From the NCBI GenBank assembly GCA_963971425.1, contig OZ020518.1, positions 6,179,989-6,243,988 of the forward strand: 64,000 nucleotides of DNA, written 5' to 3'. The notes under the pieces were generated by a model. It made no database searches. It was given only the letters and a program-made list of their open reading frames with translations, and was not told the origin of the DNA. Positions 49,496 to 59,318 of this stretch are shown here, piece after piece (within the stretch, counting starts at the first letter, position 1; the number at the start of each line of letters is the position of its first letter). This stretch comes from Bryoerythrophyllum caledonicum. Lineage: Eukaryota > Streptophyta > Bryopsida > Pottiales > Pottiaceae. The position numbers and the translations under genes were made by a program.

Positions 49496-50663
49496 GTGTC
49501 ATTCATTTTTCAGAGATAAAAAATGTTATTAATTGTTTATTTCTAAATATTTTATAGATATGCACAATTGACGTTTTATTAACTTTTCTACAAAAAAAAC
49601 ATAACTTTTATTTAAACAAAAATCAACTGATTAATTAAAATTAAATTGACAATAAAGCAAAGCTAAACTAAAAATATATAAAAGTTAATTATGGTGTGAA
49701 AGAAAAAGATAAAAATAATGGTGTAAGAGATTAAGATCAAATTTTAAATTTTAAATTTTAAATATTGAAAAATTCTATTAGTAAATTCTTATTCTTAAAA
49801 TTTATGAGTGTATTATAAGTATCCATTTTTTAAAAAGCTCTAAAATTAAAATAATTTGTAACTATTTCAAACGAAAAAGGCTTTTTATTCAACTTTATTA
49901 CATTTCTTTTTAATTATTATGTTAATGAAGAAAGATTTAATATAAAAAATAACTAAAATAGGATTTTTTGTAAAGTATTTTTATCGATTTTTTTTAATTC
50001 TAAATGTTTAATAAATATACACAAGAAAAGTAATACAATTTTAAATTTATTGCTTGGGAGCCATGTGAAATAAAAGTATCATGCAAAGTTTGGAATGAAA
50101 AAAAAGAATGAGTAATCTTAAGTTTGATTCTAAGGGCCGCTTCACACTTGGTGGCCAAGTCGAGAGGTCGTCGATTTCCACCAATGAGACTGCTAGAATG
50201 GCCAAAGTCCGGACTTTGGGCCTTCACACTTGTGCCCAAACTCCAATGGCCGTCGTCCTACATGGCAACACTTTTGGGTTGTTTTGGCGCCAAAGCGATG
50301 GCCTCTCGACCAAAACTTCGGTCGCCCATTTTAGTCGACCCAAACTACAATCGAGAGTCCGTTGATTTTTTTTATTAAAATAATAAAAAAACCGACAAGA
50401 TCTAGACTGTTAGATGAAAGAGACTGGATTTTTGGGCTGATTTTTTTTGGCTGATTTTTTTGGGCTGATTTTTTCTGGCGTAATGATGTGGGGTTTGGAC
50501 TTTGGACTTGGCCTTTGGGGCTTCACACCACGACCGGCCAAACCTTCAATCTATATTATTTAATGTATTTTTTTGGCAAAAAAGTTTGGCCTCTCGCCAT
50601 AGTTTGGCCACTCATTTTGACGGTCGGCCTCTCGACTTGGGCATAGTGTGAAGCGGCCCTAAC
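49496..50663 (+). other. ndhB group II intron remnant in the NUPT
   Basis: 5' GTGTC fits the group II GUGYG start and the 3' end is AC. Without the inserted MITE the intron is about 639 bp, a plausible size for the plastid ndhB intron. AT-rich and decayed. Confidence 0.7.
50134..50659. mobile_element. 526-bp MITE inserted in the NUPT intron
   Basis: Perfect 15-bp ends GGGCCGCTTCACACT, continuing imperfectly to about 40 bp (CCAAGTCGAGAGG). Flanked by TAA at 50131-50133 and 50660-50662. GG start and a TAA/TTA 3-bp duplication fit PIF/Harbinger. The interior is rich in GGCCAAA-type words in both orientations. Non-coding. It must be younger than the plastid transfer. Confidence 0.85.
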
Positions 50664-50899
50664 TCACCTACTCCCGTTGCTGCTTTTCTTTTGGTTGCTT
50701 CAAAAAATGCAGGTTTAGCTATATTAGCTCGTTCATATGACATTGTTTTTCTTTTTGTTTCCAACGAATGGTATTTGATTTTAGAAATCTTAGCTAATTT
50801 GTAGTATGATTTTAGGTTGAAATGGCAGCATGGGCTAAACTCCAATGATATAAGAAGAAACGCTCCTCCAGTAAACATGCTGCCATGGAAAGCCATTTA

Positions 50900-51252
50900 A
50901 GGTAAGCCCCTCCATAACCAACAAAAACCCATAGCCAAGGCCTATAAAATTGAGGTATATCTAACCCTCTTCCATCCCATTATCACCAACTGAGTTCAAA
51001 ATGGAGGTTTGCTATTAGTCAAGACCCTTACTTTTGGTCGTTGGTTATGGGAGGTATCTACTGCTGGCCACCCACTCAACATGGCTGCACAATTTGAAAA
51101 TTCATAACTACTTCAATTTTCATCGAAAAAATATGAAATCACTTGGGTTGGAATTGCAATTCTGTTGGCTATCACCGAAAAATAATAGTATAATTATCTC
51201 CTCTCTCCACATATGCACATTCCTTAACTTGTCGGTTTTAGGGGGCTTACCT
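50900..51252 (-). mobile_element. family D TIR element (D2, 353 bp)
   Basis: Left AGGTAAGCCCC, right GGGGGCTTACCT, TA flanks (50898-50899, 51253-51254). Inverted relative of D1: ACCCTTACTTTTGGTCGTTGG and GAAATCACTTGGGTTGGAAT blocks. Non-coding. Confidence 0.7.
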
Positions 51253-51880
51253 TACTGTCAATTTGGTGCCACGGAAATCTGTTTTGTGTTAACAAAAATG
51301 GGAAACCTATGTAGAAACTTACTCCAGGGTAATGGTAAGCTTTGGGTGTCGAAAAAGATTTAAACTCCAAAATGAGAACTGATTTGGATAGTTTGGGGTG
51401 AAGTTTTTACAAAATATCCTTTGTTTACCGATTGCCTACTTGGAAAATTCTCTAAAACTTGTTTTCAAGAACTAGAAGGCGTTCAATTATTTCCTTTTAT
51501 CTCAAAATCAGGAATCGTCCCACTTCCGGCAATTTCTGAAAAGGACATACCCGGACCAAAAAATTTAGAGGAAAGCTATAAAAAAAAAATTGGGATATGT
51601 TGGGAAAATATCATAGCAATTAAAATACCATGATACTTATTTTGAACAATGTACCTTCTCTGCCATATAGCACGTTAGAAGCCGTAATTTACCTCTTTTT
51701 TTCCACACCTCTACAATGATATGAAATTTTGGTTCTTTCATATGCAAAAAGGTTTTTGCAAACATATGTATGCATATGTGGGTGCACATATTTGTGAAAT
51801 TGTTAAATTATTGATAATTTCTATATTTTAGTCAAGTGTGAAATAAATCCGGAAAGGAATTTGAAAGGATTGGGAGAACT
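51253..51880. other. intergenic, nothing firmly recognised
   Basis: Probably older repeat sequence. Frames at 51034-51363 and 51421-51633 have no family features. Confidence 0.3.
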
Positions 51881-51884
51881 TCGG

Positions 51885-52048
51885 ACTTTAGTTCTCCCTC
51901 TTCAAACACTATATTATTTCAATTTGTGTGGTCAAAGTTTTTGAATTTTTTTCAGTATGTTACTTATAAATCTTAATTGAGATCCTAGAGTCAAAACTAG
52001 AAATAAAAGTTTTTGTTTCCTTCCTTACTCAATGCACTAGAATCAGCA
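51885..52048 (+). mobile_element. family B fragment (B14), as right part of B3
   Basis: TCTTCAAACACTATA, TGTGTGGTCAAAGTTTTTGA, GAGATCCTA and GTTTCCTTCCTTACTCA blocks follow the right third of B3 (24780-24930). It is cut by the LINE 3' end that starts at 52049. Confidence 0.55.
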
Positions 52049-53193
52049 GGGTTTTTTTTTGTCGCTTAGTCTCATTGGGTTTTTTGTCACAATGAGAGTT
52101 CCCTTTCCTCTTAGTATTTGTCTCTTTGGAGAAAAATTCCCTAATATTGATAAATGGACCGGTAATACAAACATTGACAACAAACTATCCACCAGCTTTT
52201 GGAAAACCCCATAATCACACTCACAAAAAACATGCCTAGTCAAATTCCGCACCAGACAATATGTGGGAAACGCCCGTAAACAACTCTTCTTTGGCATAGA
52301 AAGATTCCCCTCCATAACATGTTCAATATGCAATACTACGAACCCCGACACATGGCTACACGTTTTACTCAAATGCCATAACCCCCATATACCCGCCACA
52401 ACAAAGTGGTGTGGGCAATCCGTAAATTAACTCTATCATCAAACAAATCCTGTTGTTTCATCCTCATGAATGCCGGAACCTTTAATGACAACCCGCAAGA
52501 AATTACAGTTCTTCCATGGTTATTACCATGCACATGCGGTACTCAAAGATGTCATTGTGATGCAAGATTTAAACCTGACCTATTATGTGATAGAGGGCTA
52601 CCATACAAAGACTCCCCCACCAACCCACATAGACCCAAATCTCACTATTCAATTTATTGAATTCAAATATTGTAATGGTAGATTCTCACCGGAAGCTATT
52701 GCAAACAAAAAAAATAAATACCAACCACTCCTCAATGATATTCAAGCACCTGGATGGAAAGTAGACCCCCCCCATTGTCATCACCGCGGGTGCTAGAGCC
52801 ACCACTTTTATCTCCTAAATGACAACCCTTGAAGAAACATTCAAAACTCCCATGTCCTCAATCAGGATCACATTTACGAATATTAACACTATTGCAATCC
52901 AACATGCTATCTCCATATCCCTACACAAAAGGAAACTCAAAAACAACCAACCCATCCAGGACATGCTAGACCCCCCATGAAAACCTACTAAATACTCCAT
53001 TGCATTAGCCCCCTCAATGTCTTTAGTTCTTTGTTCTTGGTTACTTGTTACGTGGTACATAGTGTCTACCCATGAGAGGGGGAAGTAATCCCATGCTACT
53101 AACCCATGTCCGGTAGACATGGACTTAGTTTACTGGTGCAACGAACAAACACTTTATTCACTCCGGCCTCCTTCCGTCTTGAATTGAGAAAAC
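52049..53193 (+). mobile_element. 5'-truncated, decayed LINE 3' end
   Basis: On the plus strand one can read, across frames, the C-terminal part of a non-LTR reverse-transcriptase polyprotein: a CCHC-type finger (CSICNT ... HVLLKC, about 52320-52370), then CTCGTQRCHCDARFKPDLLC, FIEFKYCNGRFSPEAI, KYQPLLNDIQAPGWKV and VITAGARATT, followed by a basic tail. A frameshift near 52620 and another in the C-run near 52768, plus a stop near 52818, show it is dead. A 15-bp duplication (GCACTAGAATCARCA) at 52034-52048 and 53194-53208 brackets it, as expected of target-primed insertion. No long poly(A) remains. Confidence 0.65.
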
Positions 53194-53258
53194 GCACTAG
53201 AATCAACAAACACTAAATACATAGTCTACCTGGCCTTTATAGCTTCCTTAACCCTTAA

Positions 53259-54065
53259 CCTCTAAAGGACCAAGACATTTTCCCCTCAAAATCACTCCAA
53301 AACTGCCATTTTCAGCGCATTCAACACGAAATGATACAAAATATTTTTTCTGAAAATTTAACCGTAGGATCTTGTACCAGAGTTGTTGAAAGTGTGTGGT
53401 GAAAATCTTGGTAAGTTTGACCGCACAGATTGAAAGATATCGGCCTTTGAAGTGAGACATAATCTCTTTTTGAGGTCATACTAAACACCTTCAACAAACA
53501 TCGACCACCTTCTATGGCAACTTTTGTAATATGGGCCGTGAATTTATTATGTTAACTTGAAAAGGATCATGTTAGGCACATGTGCAACAAATTTTAGAAG
53601 TAGAAGAGGTGTAGAAGATGTCCTAAAAATTCCTGCAATGCAACTATGTGCTGAGAATCAACAATACACTTTATATTTTGCATATATCATATCCTTCTCA
53701 AATTTTTGAAAATCACAAATCCGTATGGTAGATGCAAAGATCTCAATTTCCTTTCCAATAAGACATTTTGTTTCTTTTAAATGGACAAAAACTCGAATTT
53801 CTATTGAATTTAGAAGTTATTAGAGTTTAGTGACAGTATTTGTGATATGTCACACTAAACTGCTGCACTATTTGTATATGTAAGTGAAAATAAATTGTAA
53901 CTTTTGAACCATAAGTCGGAATTCTACGAAAATTTGCGTTTACGCAAAGCTAATCAAAAGTTGTCCATTCAATTAAAAATCTCAGAAAATAATGCCTAGA
54001 ATTGAGAACGTGGTACTTTACCCAAACTCAAAATGTCCCCTGAGGGGACTTTGGTCCTTTAGGGG
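53259..54065 (-). mobile_element. family B element inside the A3 terminus (B10, 807 bp)
   Basis: CCTCTAAAGGACC at the left and GGTCCTTTAGGGG at the right. TTAA at 53255-53258 and 54066-54069, which is the TTAA inside the A terminal repeat CCCTTAAACG. The subterminal hairpin is present (TCCCCTGAGGGGA). The middle differs from B1, so it is a separate subfamily. Confidence 0.8.
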
Positions 54066-54622
54066 TTAAACGATGGAGCCTATGACCGTGGCATCAATCT
54101 AAATTTTCAATCAATTGTATGCTGTAGTTTCTCATCAAATATAAGTGGAATTAAATTTATTTTTTTCAAAGATGAGATCATATGTCTCAATTATGTTACA
54201 AAAATCACATTTTTTTTTGGTGGAAATTTGAATTTATTGTGACTTTCTGAAGAAAAAGTGAAGAAAATTCATATTAAATACAAATTATGCTAAAAAATTC
54301 TGAAAATTTCACCAAAGGTGGACATTATAGTGCCAAAACTTGTGGTGTAAATGAAAGTTCCGTGTTCGGCTAAAATTAGAACCATGGTTATAGGTCCAAG
54401 TTCAAATTGTAATAACTTATTCAATTTATGTATTTTTTTAATTTTCAAAATGGTATGGAAACTAGACGTCATTGGCTTCATTTCATTAGTTGGACTCAAA
54501 TTCAAAAAATATCATTTTGATGGCTTGAATTCAGATCTAGAGATAAAGCTAGAAGTTTCTCAATTTCAATGTATTGAGATCCGTGTCACAAGCATTCTCT
54601 TTCTTAAATAAAACATGATTAC

Positions 54623-55543
54623 CCCCTAAAGGACCAAGTCTCCTTTGGGGGCATTTCTGATTTTGGGCAGGTTCCTAAAATTCGAAAAAAAATCCTTTTT
54701 CTTTGAAATTTTTATTCTAGATTGCCTTTGATAAGAGCTTTGTGGAGATGTTTTTATTTTATTTTTTGGATTTGTGGTTTGAAAGTTAGTACCACTTAAA
54801 GCCAAAAGTGGGGACTCCGGGCACCTCCATATTTTTTGACAAAAGTTTCTATTGACATTGAGATTTTTCACACATATAAAGAATATTTTCTTCTTTGGAA
54901 ATTTTCAATTTTTTTTTTCTCTATAGTGTGAAAAGGCATTTTATTCCAAGTCAAACATTTTCACACATTGTCCGGCAACGGGGAAAAAAATTCATCTTTT
55001 CTACATAAAATCTAGAGATCTTCATATTTTTCACTTTTTATTTTTTCAACAACAATATGTGGTGAAAACCTTCTTATTGACCGTTTGGATTATCATTCAA
55101 ATACATACGTAGTTCACAAAAAAATAAAATGTGAAATGACAATTTTTGAACCTCCACTCCTTGCACACTTGTTTTGAATATGCTACACCCCTTTTTTACC
55201 TCCAAAAATTGGTGTGTTGAGAAATAACATCATGCTTAAGACAATGGTAAAAGATTTAAACCTTGTAAAATGAAAAAAATTGATACAAAGTGAAGTCAAA
55301 ATCTGCTGATCTACTCAACGCAGGGAAGAAAATGAACCATTGTTTTGACTTTAAACACTAAAATCTATCAATCCGTGCGGTGGATTGCAACCAAAATCTA
55401 TGGCATATTTATGTAGAATTCTATTTTAAGATCTTATGGTTGAAAATCCGAAATTCACTTCAAAATGTAATTTTCATGTCTCTTTTTGGCAATGGTAGTT
55501 TTGGACTGGTTTTAGAGCGAAAGTGGCCGTGGTCCTTTAGGGG
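54623..55543 (+). mobile_element. family B element inside A3 (B11, 921 bp)
   Basis: Ends CCCCTAAAGGACC and GGTCCTTTAGGGG, perfect 13-bp repeat. TTAC on both sides (54619-54622, 55544-55547). Very similar to B1 over its length and in the same orientation. The unoccupied site is seen in A2 at 30168-30190 (ATGATTATCTCAATGAGG). Confidence 0.85.
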
Positions 55544-55701
55544 TTACCTCAATGAGGCCAGTTTCATCATCATCTAATGCTTGTACATTCAAGGAACTCT
55601 CCTCAAAAAGAGAGGATGAAAAACAGTTGCTTACGTTGATTATCATCCAACAATGTCATCCGAGAAGCCAATTTCTGGCTGCTTCGGCGTTTAAGGGTTA
55701 A

Positions 55702-56841
55702 CCTGAACAGTGTTATTGTATTCCTCAGTCCGAGTGACGTTGTCAAGTCTCGAGATGAACAATCGCACTGGGCGATGGCAGTGCACCGTCTTCGTAGAAT
55801 GCTGTCCCATATTTGTCTCGTGACTCTGAAGTGGGCACCGAGATTACCGATTAGCATGTGCTGGCCGGCCATGCAGGGCACGTGGGGTGAGTCCAAGACA
55901 ATCTGCTGACTTTAGCTCCGGGAGCGCTTAACTTATAACAGGAAGTAAGAACAATATAAAAATCAGAAGCACTGTAGATCGGTGCTCGCCGCTCGGTGTC
56001 TCAAATGTTTATTGTTCTGGCGCACTGTGGGCGGTGTAAGGTAGCGGTTGATATTTCCGTGCAGTTCCAATTGTCGCACCCTACATTCCAGGGCTGTGTG
56101 TCAGAAACCAACCAGCCTGGCTTCAGAAAGTGTCCAAGCTTGTTCTAATTCCGCCCATGCTTGGGAAAATTGAGAACTTCTGATTGGTTCGAATTGGTAC
56201 ACAAGTGCTCTATTTTCAGAATCCAACCTCTCATGAACACCATGACTCTATGAGCGGTTATTGGCCACTCTAGGCCTTTGTTCTTAAAAATTCATAGAAA
56301 ATTGTAGAAATGCTCAAAAAATGTTTTTTTTTGGGGATGCCTTTGCAATAGCTTTGCGAAGCATCCATAAATCATAAATTTTTTCTTTCACAAGTCTAAA
56401 TATGCAAACCTGAAATTCGCACGGGAATATCAACCTCTACCTTACTCCATGCTTTTGTGCAGTCAGTGAAAGGTTAACGATTGGGAACCGAACTATTTCT
56501 GAAACTTCTGGGCCCGCATTGACGCCCTTGCGTGTGGAGCACCGTATTTCACCCACACGGTCGTTGCGGAGCTCCCGAGTCCCTGCCCGGGCAACTGCGT
56601 GGAGAAAAAAACGTCGTGCCCGATACCTAGGCGATACCCGGTCAGTCGTGGAGGTCCCGCCCAAACCCTATCCGGAGCAGCCTCATTCTCCGGCATTTTC
56701 TCTCGGTCTGCATTCTCTCTCATGCTGCCTGCTCCGCTCCTGCTCCGATCCGGCTCCGCTCTCAATCAACCTCCTCCGCTCTGAATCAACGCTCCGGCTC
56801 CTAGGGTTTTGAATTTCTCTTTTTGAATTTTTCTTCTTAAA
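55702..56841. other. intergenic, nothing firmly recognised
   Basis: The right part (56650-56820) has a GC-rich, CTCCGCTC-repeating stretch and CTAGGGTTTT, which looks like a plant 5' leader, but no start with a coding frame follows. Other frames are unconvincing. Confidence 0.35.
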
Positions 56842-57348
56842 GGGCAAGCCAGGTTCAGTTGGAAACTTGTCACTCATGTTTTGAAAGTGCATGAACGCAT
56901 GGATGCAGTGCACGATCAACAACTTGTCGACGGCATTCCATTGGAGAAACTCTTGATTCACGACGTTCGAGTCGATATCATTTGCACTCCAATGCAAATC
57001 ATCCACACCAACACCAAGATTCCCAAACCTCAAGGTGAGCTGGGCACCTGTTGCACCATCGTACCAACTTGATAACTTCAGAAGCCACCCGTAGGCTGCA
57101 TGCCTCACCATGTTGTGTCGGTGGCAGATATTTATTAGGAGAAGCTCTCACGACAGAAACTGGCGCAAACCCGGGTGCTCCAGGACTTAAAGACAAGAAT
57201 CGAGAAGGAGACGGGCGCAGCGCTCCCGAGCGCCCCAGACGAGATCCTCCCGCCTCTGGCCGCGCGCGAAAGACCTCCGACGCCGGGGAATACGCGCCGC
57301 AGCAGCACTGCCGCGGCGTCCATGTACACTCGTGCAACCAGGCATTAA
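56842..57348 (+). pseudogene. two 3' exons of a 5-formyl-THF cyclo-ligase-like (COG0212/MTHFSD) gene
   Basis: Exon A (about 56844-57034) reads [29 protein letters not shown] and TNTKIPKPQ before a GTGAGC donor. Exon B (57127-57348, after GGTGGCAG) reads EKLSRQKLAQTRVLQDLK and TRIEKETGAALPSAPDE and ends in TAA. This is how I remember the C-terminal part of the plant 5-FCL-like protein (VHDxQVVD, VDxIxTPT, PKPxGIYW, LxxRIExETG). The expected IYW reads IY-stop (TAG for TGG) at the start of exon B, and the upstream cyclo-ligase core is absent here, so this is a truncated, dead fragment. It lies 2 kb upstream of a MULE transposase gene. Assignment from memory of the family; moderate confidence. 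Confidence 0.55.
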
Positions 57349-59293
57349 AATTCATGATCCAAACGTCAAACCGCATGTTCCTGCTTTTGGTGAAGACGTT
57401 GACCTTCAGTTCTAAAGTTTTCGTCCATTTTTAAAAGACTTTTGTCGTGTGTGAAGTTTGATGATCTCTATATGCCACTAAGTTTATTCACCGCATTGCA
57501 TTGCATCATTGCAGCATCGCTACACAACATCGCATCACACTGGTTCAAAGCATTATTAGATTTAGACTTGCAGGTTTTGAACTTGGTTACATTCAAATGG
57601 ATTTGCAGACTAGTACCGTGTTCTTGTTGTTTTTGTCTTGCATTATTCAATGATTTAAGTACTTGTAGCAGATGAATAGGGATTGATGAATAGGGATTGA
57701 TGAATAGGGATTGATGAATACGGATTGATTTGCTAACTTAGATATTGAATATGATGTTGAGAAGGCCGCACAAGTTTCAATGGTTTTAGGGTCATAAATC
57801 CGTGGTATGTAAAGATGAAGATCATGCATTTTGTGAACTGAACTACAATTTACTGTCATAAACTAAACCATGGTTTTTTGTACCTGTAGGAACCAAACTT
57901 CCTCAGCAGAAAGTGACGCTGTGGAGAGTCATATTACCTTGATTAGAGAGCTTGTTCATGAAAACATACTCCACAATTTCACAATTTTGGATTTGGTTTC
58001 GAATTTTTCTTTTTGCATTCTTCATTTTCCCGTCAAGAGTTTACTGCATTGCTTTATCTTTTTAGCAATGAGTGAGCTTCAACCAATGACTAGGAAATCT
58101 AATTTTTTGGATGCACTTTGTGACATGCATGTGGTTTAGGATATTGCATTATGCCAACTACATTTTGCATCAATATATTATTATTTATAGACAACAATAT
58201 ATTATTATTGACAACAATTTACATCAAGCCTAGGTGAATGCGGAGCAACAACGATTTACATCAAGCCTAGGTGCCTAGATATTGCAAGGAGCCATTTCTT
58301 TTCAATAGTGACAATGCAAGGGTATGTTCTAGAAAAACTTTTTTTGGCATCTTAGGGTTTTTTTCCGCATTTTCTTTTTTCACAATCATGCCTACAACCT
58401 TACTTATACAATTCAATTTAATTCATACAAAATCTATTTAATTCCTTCCATGTACTGTAAAAACCACGTTGGACTCTTACATACAATGCTCAATGTTTAT
58501 GGTTTGTCACATCTTGTTTTTGTATGACATGGGGGTTCTTATTTTGTGGTTCTTATTTTGTATGACATGATGGTTTTGGCTTTGAAATATAACATGGTGG
58601 TTTTAATATTGTATGACATGGTGGTTCTAACATTCTATGGCTTCCTAGTCATTACTTGTTGATCTTGATTAATATTAGTACTTCACTTCATTTTTATCCT
58701 TACTTGGTGGACTTCATTTTGATTACTACTTTTTGGTCTTTAATTTGGTTAGTACTTAATGGTCTTCATTTTGGTGAGTACTTAGTGGTGTCCATTTTGG
58801 TCACTACTTCGTTCTCTTCAATTTAATCATTACTTGGTAAGACAAGTTTTATGTTACCTTATCCAACAATATGTGATAATGTTTTCTCAATTCACTTTGA
58901 CTAGTGAATAATTCTTTCACTGATTGATAATGTTTTTTCACATCAACGATATGGAATAATAAAGAGTGGTGCATTGTATGATTTTCGCAGTATGGATTGG
59001 GTATTTTTTATTTTTATTTTTTATTTTAAAAAAAAAATCCACTGTAGCTTAGAGTTATAGGAGGTTTTTAAGAATTGTCAAAAGGCAAGTTTTTTTTTGG
59101 AATATTGGAAGAATCACTTTCTTTTTTGACTTCACATGTGGTAAAGAATATTTTTGCTAAATATTCAAAGTATGATCTTCTAATTGTTTTTTTTTAAATG
59201 TAGTCTTGTTGCTCAAAACGTGGAAGAAGTAACAGAAGGAAAAATAATGCTTACTGTTTCTATTTTCAATAATTGTTCTTACTGTCTTCATAA
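57349..59293. other. AT-rich region upstream of the MULE gene, with two tandem repeats
   Basis: 57671-57728 holds four copies of a 14-bp unit GATGAATAGGGATT. 58540-58860 holds a looser repeat of about 25 bp around GGTCTTCATTTTGGT and GACATGGTGGTTCT. No gene recognised. The 5' terminal repeat of the transposon would be expected in or before this stretch but was not found by eye. Confidence 0.5.
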
Positions 59294-59318
59294 ATGAATT
59301 TATATCATTTTTTTAGGG

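Larger units (their letters stand above)
48571..50816 (+). pseudogene. plastid-derived insertion (NUPT): rps7 tail and ndhB
   Basis: A decayed copy of the plastid rps7-ndhB region, collinear with the plastid order. 48571-48615 reads the rps7 C-terminus (MDEAKRAFAHYC then stop). ndhB exon 1 runs from ATG 48778 (MELEFDFF) to 49495 ([13 protein letters not shown]), with blocks FLISIIILLFQ, CSILCISSSIDFLKC, ATIGGMFLWGAN and LVGGTSSSTLAYGISWLHG. Exon 2 is 50664-50816 ([31 protein letters not shown]). The intervening group II intron is kept (GTGTC start, AC end), so the transfer was DNA-mediated. Several stops and frame changes show it is old and non-functional. The junction YEG/SPTPV is the bryophyte/algal form of ndhB. 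Confidence 0.9.
53252..55697 (+). mobile_element. family A TTAA element carrying two B insertions (A3)
   Basis: TTAA (53248-53251), CCC, then the terminal TTAA occupied by B10, then ACGATGGAGCC. The right end is CGTTTAAGGG with TTAA (55698-55701). B11 lies inside at 54623-55543. Removing both insertions and their 4-bp duplications leaves about 710 bp, close to A1 (721 bp). Non-coding. Confidence 0.8.

Noticed and set aside
48571-50816. functional plastid genome segment
   Set aside because: Stops and frame changes in ndhB, an inserted nuclear MITE, and nuclear elements on both sides show a nuclear copy.
56683-57111. 142-codon minus-strand frame
   Set aside because: Antisense of the COG0212-like exon A and its leader; the plus strand explains the sequence better.
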